Below are positions 18,201 through 28,400 of a stretch of 64,000 bases of DNA, piece after piece. Numbering within the stretch: position 1 is the stretch's first letter; every line of letters starts with the position of its first letter. A program made the position numbers and the translations under genes. This DNA comes from JANPCX01 sp050916095 (GTDB lineage Bacteria; Pseudomonadota; Gammaproteobacteria; Burkholderiales; Burkholderiaceae_C): the NCBI GenBank assembly GCA_050916095.1, contig CP050901.1:2294001-2358000 (forward strand). The letters are read 5' to 3'. The notes beneath the pieces were generated by a model. It was given only the letters and a program-made list of their open reading frames with translations. It had not been told where the DNA came from and did not search any database.

Positions 18201-19987
18201 AAACCCAGCGACTCGCCAACGCTGACAACTTCTACCAAGAGTATGCACAGCACCTGAAGGCGATTGGGGCCATGGTTGAAGGCTCCAGCGACGATGCGGT
18301 GAGCCGCCTCACCAAGAGCATCATTGATCTGTATGGGGGTCCAGATCACTTCCGCAAGGGATTCAAAGAACAAGGGCCTATCGCAGTGGGCTTCGCGGGC
18401 GGCAAAGACAGCTCTTCGATCTTTCAAATTCTGCGCTGGTTACAGCTGCATGTAGAAAAAACGCATGGTGTCACCTTTCCCATGCGCTCGGAAACCATGC
18501 TGCAAGGTGGTTTGCCACCATCAAGTTTGCGGTTGATTGACCAGATTTTTCGGGACACAGGCTCTATCGGAGACTCCAATGCCGAGCTGATCATCACCAG
18601 CGGCCGAAGGATGTATGAATACGGCCAGATGAGCCAGGTGATGAACGAAGTGCGGACACGTGACGCCGAGCGCATTGCCACGGCAACAAGCATGAACTAC
18701 GGCATGAAGCCGAGGGCAAGTTTTTGCGACCTGTGCAACACCATGATGCTCAACGCCAATGACATGGTGCTGACGCCATTGAGCGCTGGCCTGAAAAACG
18801 CCAAAGCCATGCTCACTGGTGATTCACTTGAGGAAGTTGGCTTGTACTTGCCGTGGCCGGTAAGGATTGCGCGTTCGCCGACATTCAATGAAAGCACACC
18901 GCTGCGTGATCAGATCAAGGACATCAGGGAAGGTTACCCTGGCTACCAAAACCTGGTGCTGGGCATTGGCGATGTACTGAAGCGTTTTTACTATCCGGAG
19001 GGAAGCCAAGCAGGTGAACTCTTCGACTTCAAGCCGTCCACACCGAACCAACAGCCGGTGGAGTGGTTCCAGGTTTACGGACAAGGTTTTGACTATGACG
19101 CAGGCATCAACAAACCTCGCCTGGACAAGTATTTTGATTTCCACAAAGACAACCTCGCTTTGTCGCTGACGGAATCAGACTGTTTCCATCCGCTGCTTGG
19201 TCTGGTGTGGCAGGCGCAGTCGATGGCTCGACTTTCTAACCAGGGCAAGCTGGGCCAAGGTATCAAACTGAGCTATGAGCAATCGATGGAGGCGCTGCTC
19301 AAGCAGCACTACCTGCCGTTGATGTTTGAGAAAAAAATTCCACCGTTCTTGGTGCAAATCAACTTGGATCGATTCTTGCCTAAAGCGACCATGGACCAGG
19401 TCAACGAGCTGATTGCTCAGCGCCCGATACCCAATGCTTTGTTCAATGCCCAGGAAGTTCAACAGTTGACCGATATCGTCGCCAGGACGTCACTCGACAT
19501 AGAAAAAACCAAACGCAGTACCCAACTCGTCAACGACATGGCGCGCCAGATTTATGGCTACACCCCTGAAAACGTGAGCTTCATGCTGGCCAGCCCCGTT
19601 GCAAACCGCGGTGAAAACCTGCGCAGTTTTTTGACAGAGCGTTTTCCAGATTTGAGGCCCGCCCAGAGAACCGCCATAGAGCACAGGATGCGGCAAGTAC
19701 TTGAGGGCAAGCTGAACGATCCGGTGGTGGAAAAGTGGATGGAAGCAATGGCGGCCATGAAAATGCCGCAGCTTCGCCACAGCTATACACAACCCATCGC
19801 GAGTCCGTTGCTGGGAGCATCTGCTGCGGAGGTCATGCAAAAGCTGCGGAAATCCAGCCATCCTCAAGACATCATTCGAGTTGAAGACCCTTACAAGAGG
19901 GTGATACGCATTGACGAGGTTGGTGGCTCGACGACCAGGTCAGGCGGAGCAGATGACCCCGTGTGGCTCTTCATTGAGGGCCGCTAA
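15257..19987 (+). CDS. Giant modular protein with C-terminal PP-loop ATP-pyrophosphatase-like domain
   Basis: 1576 residues, unknown function, no signal peptide. Layout: a helical module at ~35-103 (GGKISSIDRLAEYTAGQRRS, then SWRQLLSAGSRELLE) that recurs as a divergent copy at ~189-270 (KGKFDSVADLVHFAGDNKAA, SNWKQVLTAAERGQLE); Pro/Gln/Thr-rich linkers at ~545-575, 640-750 and 820-870; a second module pair at ~577-640 and ~757-822 (both containing GGA-D/E-KLT and QLI-Q-AIG-type endings); then a unique C-terminal half. There GFAGGKDSSS (about 1045-1054) matches the PP-loop SGGxDS, C1157-D-L-C1160 matches the CxxC of TtcA-like tRNA thiolases, and KAMLTGDSLEEVG resembles their GHxxDD strand. Residues ~170-930 are almost identical to the protein at 22406-29071. 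It may be a secreted effector or polymorphic toxin acting on an adenylatable target such as tRNA; this is inference. No obvious secretion genes or immunity gene adjoin. Confidence 0.75.
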   Translation: MTTTQLKSATAPLLLADASAIGMGWSKPSGVASDAKVKAYLGQVLHNLTGGKISSIDRLAEYTAGQRRSQLEASLNKEVASASGGRLTSWRQLLSAGSRELLERQTASSNPPANKPAPSNTPWKIGGVDVGAGARQVWNGVKNVPNPLLGGLTPNQAGQVLKGGINAGARTINQTVRAPVLPVAEPASSFESVRARADSWVARASKGKFDSVADLVHFAGDNKAANRLRGQVTQMLQKDAGAQAGGFSNWKQVLTAAERGQLERTLVETQKLPPTQPNTPKQQQAWAGQALQQVQKLPTPKSERGPLDTLRNVVGGAWDQFAGDTFKAEIEQLKKIVRDPSRLIKPIDDIKNWLESDPKGQWNNAIATWGRVFSHPPEKWAEAYKAELMKQPQTQMLREFSHKVRNDRDFQEQLAGRGLGLIAQVIVTRKVTKALQGNPGSAIQPIKQTPTAVATAGQGGLRLQAIKETLRSLGNEVTPSHVVKKLRQYMIDITDDLKTTPKGTARYKELADIRAQLDQRLNGRLKPTAVVPQPHPTGVNQPTPAIKPAPVSPTPIKSIAATPLQPLQPFAVHPSRVKLDALLEPMLKEAGLGAPSLARSDALRQFEQEVNKIGGADKLTTDKQRRELIQRAIGEATGAQPTTHTQPSKPTQPIKPIDTQPKTQPNNTAKPNLNPQPQPTPGQGQSTPNGSTAGVQGKPTPVIEVERPQTKVPPKAPDWSQLPPEGKLTQPSKGTVPVNTTPVASQEIPLVSPELHRALVKINDLLGPALIAVGLSEFSKERSDAINRVERAIEQAGGAEKLTSDWQRKQLIDQAIGLPAVKQPTVTATQPNSNSAPTPVTPQQPVKVPNKPTPLFEDSRYGGPSPYIDKVPAGTVGAQRNPNRPEGGNNIPGWSSMTPEQKVQTINRLIQQPITPAQELQIRAGVVPPDVQHRLDDVLRPKNEPTESTYSTAPVAQESEILQGQTQAVRRAQEADVVPLTETQRLANADNFYQEYAQHLKAIGAMVEGSSDDAVSRLTKSIIDLYGGPDHFRKGFKEQGPIAVGFAGGKDSSSIFQILRWLQLHVEKTHGVTFPMRSETMLQGGLPPSSLRLIDQIFRDTGSIGDSNAELIITSGRRMYEYGQMSQVMNEVRTRDAERIATATSMNYGMKPRASFCDLCNTMMLNANDMVLTPLSAGLKNAKAMLTGDSLEEVGLYLPWPVRIARSPTFNESTPLRDQIKDIREGYPGYQNLVLGIGDVLKRFYYPEGSQAGELFDFKPSTPNQQPVEWFQVYGQGFDYDAGINKPRLDKYFDFHKDNLALSLTESDCFHPLLGLVWQAQSMARLSNQGKLGQGIKLSYEQSMEALLKQHYLPLMFEKKIPPFLVQINLDRFLPKATMDQVNELIAQRPIPNALFNAQEVQQLTDIVARTSLDIEKTKRSTQLVNDMARQIYGYTPENVSFMLASPVANRGENLRSFLTERFPDLRPAQRTAIEHRMRQVLEGKLNDPVVEKWMEAMAAMKMPQLRHSYTQPIASPLLGASAAEVMQKLRKSSHPQDIIRVEDPYKRVIRIDEVGGSTTRSGGADDPVWLFIEGR
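15761..18045 (+). repeat. Long direct repeat, copy 1 (2.29 kb, shared with 22931-25215)
   Basis: This block is repeated at a constant offset of 7170 bases. By eye only a handful of single-base differences are seen (for example T16204 against C23374, and C17739 against A24909). Identity starts abruptly at GCCCGCACCATC and ends after GGTGCCACCAGA, both inside the coding regions, so the block ends do not coincide with gene ends. Confidence 0.95.
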
Positions 19988-20033
19988 GAGGCTTGACACA
20001 AAGTTTTCGCCGAGTCTTGCCATGACTCTTCTA

Positions 20034-20146
20034 AGAGCCGCTAACAAAACCGTTCGGGCTGAGCTTGTCGAAGCCAGCGCGTACCTCGGTGCAAGGCCCT
20101 TCGACCTCGGGGCGAACGGTGTATGCAGTGTTTTGTTAGCGGCTCT
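20034..20146. repeat. REP-like repeat R3 inside 17-bp outer inverted repeats
   Basis: Outer arms AGAGCCGCTAACAAAAC (20034-20050) and GTTTTGTTAGCGGCTCT (20130-20146) are perfect reverse complements. Between them is a REP-like pair (CGTTCGGGCTGAGCTTGTCG and CCTCGGGGCGAACG). The whole 113 bases can form one long hairpin, like a small MITE. It lies 47 bases after the PP-loop gene stop. The remaining gene-free DNA up to 20427 shows no convincing gene. Confidence 0.85.
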
Positions 20147-20427
20147 AAGCACCCTATGAATGCATGGCCCTGATGATTGAATCCAATTGGTTCAAAGGGA
20201 GGCACACCATCGAGACAGCGTCTGGCAGGCAGAACGTGACCCCAATTTCAACTTATTTGGTGGACTTGGACTATGGCCTTTTCGACCACTGCAACTCATC
20301 TATTGATCGTGACATGGTAGACAGTCCACATAAACCACCAGGGAGGGTGTTGCGGGCATGAGCCTGGCGACCAAGGTGTTGGATAAATCCACTCCATCGT
20401 TGGTCACGCACTCTTGCCCATTGAGTT

Positions 20428-21264
20428 TCAATCGTTGAGCCAAGCGCTCGTTCCATGTTGGTGCCTGGCTGAACCAGATTGAGGAACCAAGCTGTGGGAG
20501 CCCAACAAAGCGGCAGCAAGATCCGTCCATTCACCCATTCGATGGAGCCATAAACCATGGGGCTGAAACATCACGTCTACCAAGTGAACGTCGACCAGCA
20601 GCAGGCTGGCGCGATGGTCCTTTGGCCATGTCAGCACCTCCCCCCAGGGATTGACGATGCAGTTTTCATTGGATTCCCGAGGGGTGAGCTGCGACGTATT
20701 TGGCCGCCAAGCGCCCGTCGCCGACCGAACACTTTTCGGTACGGACGGGCGCTCGAACCGCTCGGATGGACAGTTCAGCACATAACTTTCCATGATCCGA
20801 GCTTGTTGATGCAAGTTCGAAAACCTGTTCATGGAGGGCCGGATTTGTGCGAAGTCGTTCACCGGGATATAGCTGCCACTGGCATGTGCATGGGAACAAG
20901 GATCGAGCCTCGTAGGCAATGCCACTGGGTCCCGGTTCCCATCCAACAGCATGACCCCGGAGCGCGAACCCAGTCCAGACTGGAACGACGTGTCCATGAT
21001 GAGCTTCAACCCCATCTCGACAACAAGGGCGTTGAGATGATGTGCCCAACCCAGCGAAGCACGTTGACTCCCCTCATCGGCTTGCAATTTTTGGCTGAAG
21101 ACCAGCACATGAACCTCGTGCTCGGCTGCTTGTTCGCAGTAACCCCTGATGGCACTGGTCAAAGCGCTTCGGCTCAAACCGGCACACCCACTGACCAGAG
21201 CCAACCGCAAGGCCGTTTGGTGCCGACGCAGGACTGGTCGACTAGATGGCAATGTTTGCAGCAT
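20428..21264 (-). CDS. Nitrilase-superfamily-like protein, apparently without the catalytic triad
   Basis: A 278-residue protein. The C-terminal half has features of carbon-nitrogen hydrolases: ARIMESYVLNCPSERF (compare the RAxEN-xxxV segment), ENCIVNPWGEVLTW (compare S-x-I-V-x-P-W-G-x-V-L) and SLLLVDVHLVDV. The N-terminal half fits an alpha/beta layout (ALRLALVSGCAGL, EHEVHVLVFSQ). The Glu, Lys and Cys of the catalytic triad are not evident; no CYD-R-P-type motif is present. The Met at 21264 is preceded by GGAGGG seven bases upstream and is preferred to the open frame extending to 21357. It is divergent from the LysR gene at 21396, which probably regulates it. Alternative: an unrelated hypothetical protein. 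Confidence 0.5.
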   Translation of the reverse strand: MLQTLPSSRPVLRRHQTALRLALVSGCAGLSRSALTSAIRGYCEQAAEHEVHVLVFSQKLQADEGSQRASLGWAHHLNALVVEMGLKLIMDTSFQSGLGSRSGVMLLDGNRDPVALPTRLDPCSHAHASGSYIPVNDFAQIRPSMNRFSNLHQQARIMESYVLNCPSERFERPSVPKSVRSATGAWRPNTSQLTPRESNENCIVNPWGEVLTWPKDHRASLLLVDVHLVDVMFQPHGLWLHRMGEWTDLAAALLGSHSLVPQSGSARHQHGTSAWLND

Positions 21265-21291
21265 CGGGAAACCCTCCACATGTGTAAAAAA

Positions 21292-21307
21292 CATGACATG
21301 AATCATG
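21292..21307. promoter_or_regulatory. Candidate LysR operator in divergent region
   Basis: CATGACATGAATCATG holds the inverted pair CATGA / TCATG separated by six bases, in the 131-bp region between the nitrilase-like gene and the LysR gene. LysR-type proteins often bind such interrupted dyads. The assignment rests on position and symmetry only. Confidence 0.3.
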
Positions 21308-21395
21308 AACGGTATAGCCTCACCTCGCCAATTCCCGTTTTGAAAACACATAAACAAAACTTATCAAGCACCGCCGACAAACTTGAGAACAATCC

Positions 21396-22379
21396 ATGGA
21401 ACTGAGGCAACTTCGCTACTTCGTGGCGCTGGCAGAGCACTTGCACTTCGGCAGGACGGCCACCACGCTGAACATTTCGCAGCCGGCCCTGAGCCAGCAA
21501 ATTCAGCGCTTGGAAAAGGACCTGGGCTCTCGTCTGTTTGTTCGTCAAGTGGGATCGCTGGAATTGACAGCCGCAGGGCTGGCGCTGCTGCCCCGTGCTC
21601 GTGAGACTTTGTCCGCATCCTCGAACTGTTATGAGGCAGTGTCGGCTTCGTTGGGGGACGCATCGCGAAGGGTTCGTATTGCCTATCCGGTATCGGCGAC
21701 AGACTTGGTGTCGCGTATGGGACTGGCGGAGTTTGCAAGCCAATTGCCCGAATGGCGCATCGAGCTGATCGAGTGTTCATCCGTGGAAGCGCTAACGCAC
21801 TTGAACAACGGTCAGGCCGATGTCGCCTTCACTTGGCTACCCCTGCGACCACCCTCTGCCGACATCGAAACCATCGCCGGTTTGTCGGTTGCTTTGCAGG
21901 TGGTGGTGTCTTCACAGCACCGTTTAGCGTCTCAATCTGATGTGAGTTGGTCCGAGCTGAAGAGCGAAACACTGATTTTGTTTGATCCCAAACTCAATCC
22001 CGCTCTTTATGACCACATGCGTTCAAGGCTCGAAGACCTCAATATCAACATCTTCCACAGTGGTCGAGGTGTGCGTAGCTCTGAAACTGCTTATGCAGCT
22101 GCGGGAATTGGGTTCGTACTGTCGTCTCCACAAGTTGACGCCACGCTCAACAACAACCATTCGATCAAAGTGTTGCCGCTGCGGCAGGATCCCATTTCAA
22201 TTCAGCTCGCGCTTAACTACGCGACATGGCACGTCACACCGGCCACCCGCCGATTCGTAGCATTTATTGATAGGCATTGGAAGCGAATGCTCGCGAAAAA
22301 CAAAGAGTTCGACATGGCAACCGCTCCTGCGGATGCTGCCGCTGAAGATGGCCCAATGAGCGCCCTGCCCTGCAGTTAG
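21396..22379 (+). CDS. LysR family transcriptional regulator
   Basis: A 327-residue LysR-type regulator. The N-terminal domain MELRQLRYFVALAEHLHFGR, then NISQPALSQQIQRLEKDLG and LFVRQVGSLELTAAG, is a textbook LysR winged helix-turn-helix. An effector-binding domain follows to about residue 300. The C-terminal tail after residue ~300 (FDMATAPADAAAEDGPM) is longer than usual. It is divergent from the nitrilase-like gene and ends only 26 bases before the giant ART-domain gene, in the same direction, so read-through into that gene is possible. Confidence 0.92.
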   Translation: MELRQLRYFVALAEHLHFGRTATTLNISQPALSQQIQRLEKDLGSRLFVRQVGSLELTAAGLALLPRARETLSASSNCYEAVSASLGDASRRVRIAYPVSATDLVSRMGLAEFASQLPEWRIELIECSSVEALTHLNNGQADVAFTWLPLRPPSADIETIAGLSVALQVVVSSQHRLASQSDVSWSELKSETLILFDPKLNPALYDHMRSRLEDLNINIFHSGRGVRSSETAYAAAGIGFVLSSPQVDATLNNNHSIKVLPLRQDPISIQLALNYATWHVTPATRRFVAFIDRHWKRMLAKNKEFDMATAPADAAAEDGPMSALPCS

Positions 22380-22405
22380 CGTGCCGGTCAATAGCATAAA
22401 GAGCC

Positions 22406-25400
22406 ATGACCACGACCCAACTAAAAAGCGCTACCGCCCCCCCGCTCCTGGCCGATGCCAGCGCCATAGGAATGGGCTGGAGCAAGCCCAGCGGGGTGGC
22501 CAGCGATGCCAAGGTCAAGGCTTACTTGGGGCAGGTGCTTCACAACCTGACGGGCGGCAAGATCCAAAGTATCGATCGTTTGCCGGATTACGCCGCCGGC
22601 CAGCGGCGCAGCCAGCTCGAGGCCAGCCTCAACAAAGAAGTGGCCAGCGCTTCAGGCGGACGGCTGAGCAGTTGGCGTCAGTTGCTCAGCGCCGGTTCCC
22701 GTGAACTCCTGGAGCGGCAAACCACTTCTTCCAACCCGCCCGTTAAAAAGGCCGCCACCAATCCATTTCAAGCCATTGCCGACATCCAGATCGGCAACCA
22801 AACCCTGGGGCAGCGCACCACCCATGTGACCAACGGCATTGGCAAAGCAATGCAAAACACGCCCATCCCCGGCGTGGGCCTGACCCCCAAGCAAGTGGTG
22901 CAAGGCACCACCAACAACTACAACGCTGCCGCCCGCACCATCAACCAAACCGTGCGCGCCCCCGTGCTGCCCGTGGCAGAGCCTGCCAGCAGCTTTGAGA
23001 GCGTGCGCGCCCGCGCCGATTCGTGGGTGGCCCGTGCCTCCAAAGGCAAATTCGACTCTGTGGCGGACTTGGTGCACTTCGCTGGCGACAACAAAGCCGC
23101 CAACCGCCTGCGCGGCCAAGTCACGCAGATGCTGCAAAAGGATGCAGGTGCCCAAGCCGGTGGCTTTAGCAACTGGAAACAGGTGCTCACTGCTGCCGAG
23201 CGCGGCCAGCTTGAGCGCACTTTGGTCGAGACTCAAAAACTACCGCCCACCCAGCCCAACACGCCCAAACAGCAACAAGCCTGGGCCGGGCAAGCCTTGC
23301 AACAGGTGCAAAAGCTCCCAACCCCGAAGTCCGAGCGTGGGCCCTTGGACACTCTGCGTAATGTGGTGGGCGGCGCATGGGATCAGTTTGCAGGCGATAC
23401 CTTCAAAGCGGAGATCGAGCAGCTCAAAAAGATTGTGCGTGACCCGTCTCGGTTGATTAAACCGATTGACGACATCAAAAATTGGTTGGAGAGTGATCCC
23501 AAGGGCCAGTGGAATAACGCCATCGCCACCTGGGGCCGGGTGTTCAGCCACCCGCCGGAGAAGTGGGCTGAGGCCTACAAAGCGGAGCTGATGAAGCAGC
23601 CTCAAACCCAGATGCTGCGGGAGTTCTCTCACAAGGTCAGGAATGACCGTGACTTTCAAGAACAGCTGGCAGGCCGGGGGCTGGGGCTGATCGCGCAAGT
23701 GATCGTCACACGCAAAGTCACCAAGGCGCTCCAGGGCAATCCAGGCAGTGCGATTCAACCAATCAAACAAACGCCGACTGCGGTGGCTACTGCGGGTCAA
23801 GGTGGGCTCAGGCTGCAAGCGATCAAAGAGACGCTTCGCTCTTTGGGGAATGAGGTCACCCCATCCCATGTCGTTAAGAAGCTGCGGCAGTACATGATCG
23901 ACATCACGGACGATCTCAAAACCACGCCCAAAGGCACGGCGCGGTACAAGGAGTTGGCGGACATCCGGGCCCAGTTGGATCAGCGCTTGAACGGCCGCTT
24001 GAAGCCTACTGCGGTGGTGCCCCAGCCCCACCCCACCGGGGTGAATCAGCCCACACCAGCGATCAAGCCTGCCCCGGTGAGCCCAACACCGATCAAGTCC
24101 ATTGCAGCGACACCGCTGCAGCCGCTGCAGCCTTTTGCGGTGCACCCATCCCGGGTCAAGCTCGATGCGCTGCTGGAGCCCATGCTCAAGGAGGCCGGTT
24201 TGGGCGCACCGTCCTTGGCCCGCTCGGATGCCTTGAGGCAGTTCGAGCAGGAGGTCAACAAGATCGGTGGCGCAGACAAGCTGACCACCGACAAGCAGCG
24301 CAGGGAGTTGATTCAGCGTGCCATTGGAGAAGCAACCGGCGCGCAACCCACCACCCATACGCAGCCCTCCAAGCCCACACAGCCGATCAAGCCGATCGAC
24401 ACCCAGCCCAAAACCCAACCGAACAACACGGCCAAGCCCAACCTCAACCCCCAACCCCAGCCCACGCCTGGCCAAGGGCAGTCCACACCGAATGGCAGTA
24501 CCGCAGGTGTGCAAGGCAAGCCAACGCCCGTCATCGAGGTGGAGCGGCCTCAAACCAAGGTGCCCCCGAAAGCGCCCGACTGGAGCCAACTTCCACCAGA
24601 AGGCAAGCTGACCCAGCCCTCCAAGGGCACGGTGCCCGTGAACACCACGCCCGTGGCATCGCAGGAGATTCCGCTGGTATCACCAGAGTTGCATCGAGCG
24701 CTGGTAAAGATCAACGACTTGCTGGGCCCAGCACTGATCGCTGTGGGCTTGAGCGAGTTCTCCAAAGAACGCTCAGATGCGATCAACCGGGTGGAGCGTG
24801 CCATTGAACAAGCCGGTGGGGCCGAGAAACTCACCTCCGACTGGCAGCGCAAGCAGTTGATCGATCAGGCCATTGGTTTGCCTGCGGTGAAGCAGCCTAC
24901 GGTGACTGACACACAGCCAAATTCCAACAGCGCCCCAACCCCAGTCACCCCACAACAGCCCGTCAAGGTCCCCAACAAACCGACCCCGCTCTTTGAAGAC
25001 AGCCGCTATGGCGGGCCTTCGCCTTACATCGACAAAGTGCCTGCGGGCACCGTCGGGGCGCAGCGCAATCCGAATCGGCCTGAGGGGGGGAACAACATTC
25101 CCGGTTGGAACTCGATGACGCCTGAACAAAAGGTGCAAACCATCAACCGGTTGATCCAGCAGCCGATCACGCCGGCGCAGGAGCTTCAGATCAGAGCGGG
25201 CGTGGTGCCACCAGAGATTGCACAGCGCTTGGAACAGCTTGGCATTGAAACAGGCGGCACGCCGCCCGGCAGTGAGTCGTCGATGCGCCCGAGTCAACGC
25301 CTGCCAAACACACCGCTGTCGGCCGACGAGCGTGAATACTTAAAAGACATTCTGCGCAGCCCGTCGCGCGCGGAGCGTTATCTGTCAGGGCAACACGGAC

Positions 25401-28400
25401 ACTACGTGCGCGAACAATCAATAGCGCAGCGAATGACTCAACCGCTCAACGCGGAGGAACAACAGTCGGTGATGGCTTACCTGATCACACCAACACTGCG
25501 CGAGAGATTTTTAGACGGCAACAACCTGGGGCCTCGCATGACGGCGCTGCGCGAGCGCGTGCTGCAGTTGCCCAAGGAGCAAGCTGTTCAACCTCAGGTT
25601 GCCACTCCGACACCGGCGATTTTGAACACACCCCAGCCAACTCCGGTGACACCAGAGAACGTCACACCCCCTTGGCCTATTGTTCCGCACGGTATGGACT
25701 ACCAAGTGGAGCCTCCGTTATCAAACACACCAATCACCAACCCACCGTTGTCCGCCGATGAGCGTGCATATTTGAAAGACATCCTGAGAAGCCCGCAGCG
25801 CGCGGCGCTTTATCTGTCAGGGCAACACGGGCACCACGTTCGCGAACGATCGATAGCACAGCGAATGACTCAACCGCTCAACGCCGAAGAACAACAGTCG
25901 GTGATGGCGTACTTGACCACACCGGCGCTGCGCGCAAACTTTTTGGACGGAACCAACCTGGGCCCACGCATGACGGCGCTGCGCGAGCGGGTGCTGCAAC
26001 TGCCGAAGGAGCAAGCGCTTCAACCTCAGGTTGCGGCACCGCCCCCCGTGATGTCGAGCACAACCCCGCTAACTCCGGTGACACCAGAGAACGTCACCCC
26101 CCCTTGGCCTATTGTTCCGCACGGTATGGACTACCAGGTGGAGCCTCTATCTTCAAACACACCAATCATCACCAACGCCACCACCAACGCCACCACCAAC
26201 ACAGCGCCAACTGCCGCCAGTAACGACACTGCACAGCCTGTGCAGCAGGGACGGCAAGCCGCCTTGCCGCCGAGCCGACTACCCAAGGGCGTCGAAGCGA
26301 TTGTGAACAACCCTGACGGCAGTCGCCGTGTCTTGATTTCCACTGAAGATAACGCCCGCGTTGGTTTGCCTGTGCAGCGGCGGGCCAATGGCAAAGACTA
26401 TGCGCGAACCGGCCCCAGCGTTCCAGATGGACAACGTGTTGGTGTACCGATGGAAAAGTACATCGATGGCGTTCCTGGAAAACCCATCAATGGTCAAACT
26501 TTCGGTCCAGTCGTGGAGATCCCGAAAGACCAGGTGAAGCAGAATCTTCCGGGTCGGTTGTTGGGTAACGGTGCGAACGCACTGCGTGACAAGGGGCTGG
26601 ACTTTCGCCTCGGCATTGGTTTCAAAGCAGGAGTGCAACTCCCTGGACCCGATTTGGGATTCTTCAAAGTTCTGGGGCCTTTGGGGGAGCCGATAAAAAA
26701 TGGCTTGGGCAGTATCGGGCCATGGTTGGTGGATTCGGTTGATAAATTGATCAGCTTGAAGAACATCCAACTGGGCAACTTCGCCAGCGGTGGTGTCGTG
26801 GTGGGTGCTGACTCTGTTACCAAACCGATGCTCAATACGGAGCGCTTTGGTATCGGGGTGCGTGGCATGGAGGCGAAAACCCAAGGCCCTAACCTGACGC
26901 GTTTCGAGTCGCCCTTGCCTTTGTCCAAAGCCACAGGCTTGCAAATGAAGGTGAGCAGTTTGAATCGCGAGGTGCTCAAGGCTTTTCAAGGGCAAGACTC
27001 GCCCATCGTGTTCAAGCGTGAAATCGGCGCTGAAACCGGCGTGGATGACTGGTTGCAAATTCCGGGAAAACTGGAGCTCAATGTTTTGCCTGTTGAACCC
27101 AACCCAGCTTCCCAGGACGTGTTTGGTGTCGCCATTCGACCCCATACCAAGTACTACACGCTGCAGCATGATTTAACGCTGGACAAAGCCATGCTGGAGC
27201 ACTATGCCAAGCTGATCCCCATCCCGATCAATGGTCTGCCAGTGACATTCACCGGCGAGCGGCGCCACGAAACCGCAGGCAAGATCACGATTGAAAAAGG
27301 TGCTGTGTTGCCCCAAGAGTTTGTGGCTGTCATCAACCGACCGCTCAGCGACATCACTGCGGTGGTCAAGGTGCCACTGCGCAACGCGGACAAGTTGAAG
27401 TTTTCTGGAGACCAACTGGCAGACGCATTTCAACCGGGGCCACAAGGCCAGCCTCCTCGTATCGCCTACGACCCGGAGCAATTGACGGTCACATTCAGCG
27501 CCACCGGGGCCATTCGTATTTCCTCAGTGCCCGGCAAGCCGCTGTTTGATCGCAGGGGAACGGTCTCTCAAGACATACAGAACGTCGACTTCATGTTCTA
27601 TGAAAAAGGGTTTGCTGACCGTCTGTGGCAAAAGACCGGGCTGCCCAATTTCTTGCCGCAATCGGTGCCGGGTGTGCCCAGCCTGTTCACCCACGTTTCA
27701 CCCTACGGCGCCGATGGCAAGTTGCGTTTTAAGCTGACGCCGGGTTTGGATGCATTGAAGTTGGGTTTTGGCAAAATTGAGCTCTCTGCTTTTGGTGTGA
27801 GAGACGCGAGAAAAGTGAGCCCCGCGGTGCAAGACTCGCGCCCGGCAACCATCACCTTCAAAGTGGAGCAACGCCAGCCCTCGGGCCGCCCTGGCGAAAT
27901 GACCACACGCTGGGTCGACGCCAGCATCGACGTGCCCGGCTGGATGGGCCACCTGTTCGCCCGCGACATCAATACCTTGCCCGTCGGGGCGCGTGATTCG
28001 ATCAAAGGATTTTTGGCGCAACAAAAGAAAGTAGCCAGCCCGGAACAGTTGCAAGCCATCACCTCTTTTGAAGCGAATGTATTGCCCACCTTCAAAGACA
28101 ACGCCCCGCTCAAGATTGCAGCGCGCGACGGCCTTGGAGAATTGCTCAAGGCTTTGGCGCTTCCTAAAATTGGGCCAGGCTCGGCCGATGACCGGGAGCT
28201 GACCAGATTGTTGCAGCGGCAACCTGCGCCCAAGGGCGTTTTCCAGGTGCCCGTGCCAGCGCAGAATCGCTCGGTGAATTCCGGCGCGACCGTGGTGCCT
28301 CCGCCAGCACCAGGGGTGGCTGGACAAGGCAGCGTCGTCAAGATTCCCGAGACCAATGCCCGACTCGAACAACGTTTGTTGGGATCAGCGAACCTGGGCG

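Noticed and set aside
20557..21405. 282-codon plus-strand frame opposite the nitrilase-like gene
   Set aside because: It has no ribosome site and shadow-like composition, while the minus-strand frame has a good GGAGGG site and a nitrilase-like C-terminus.
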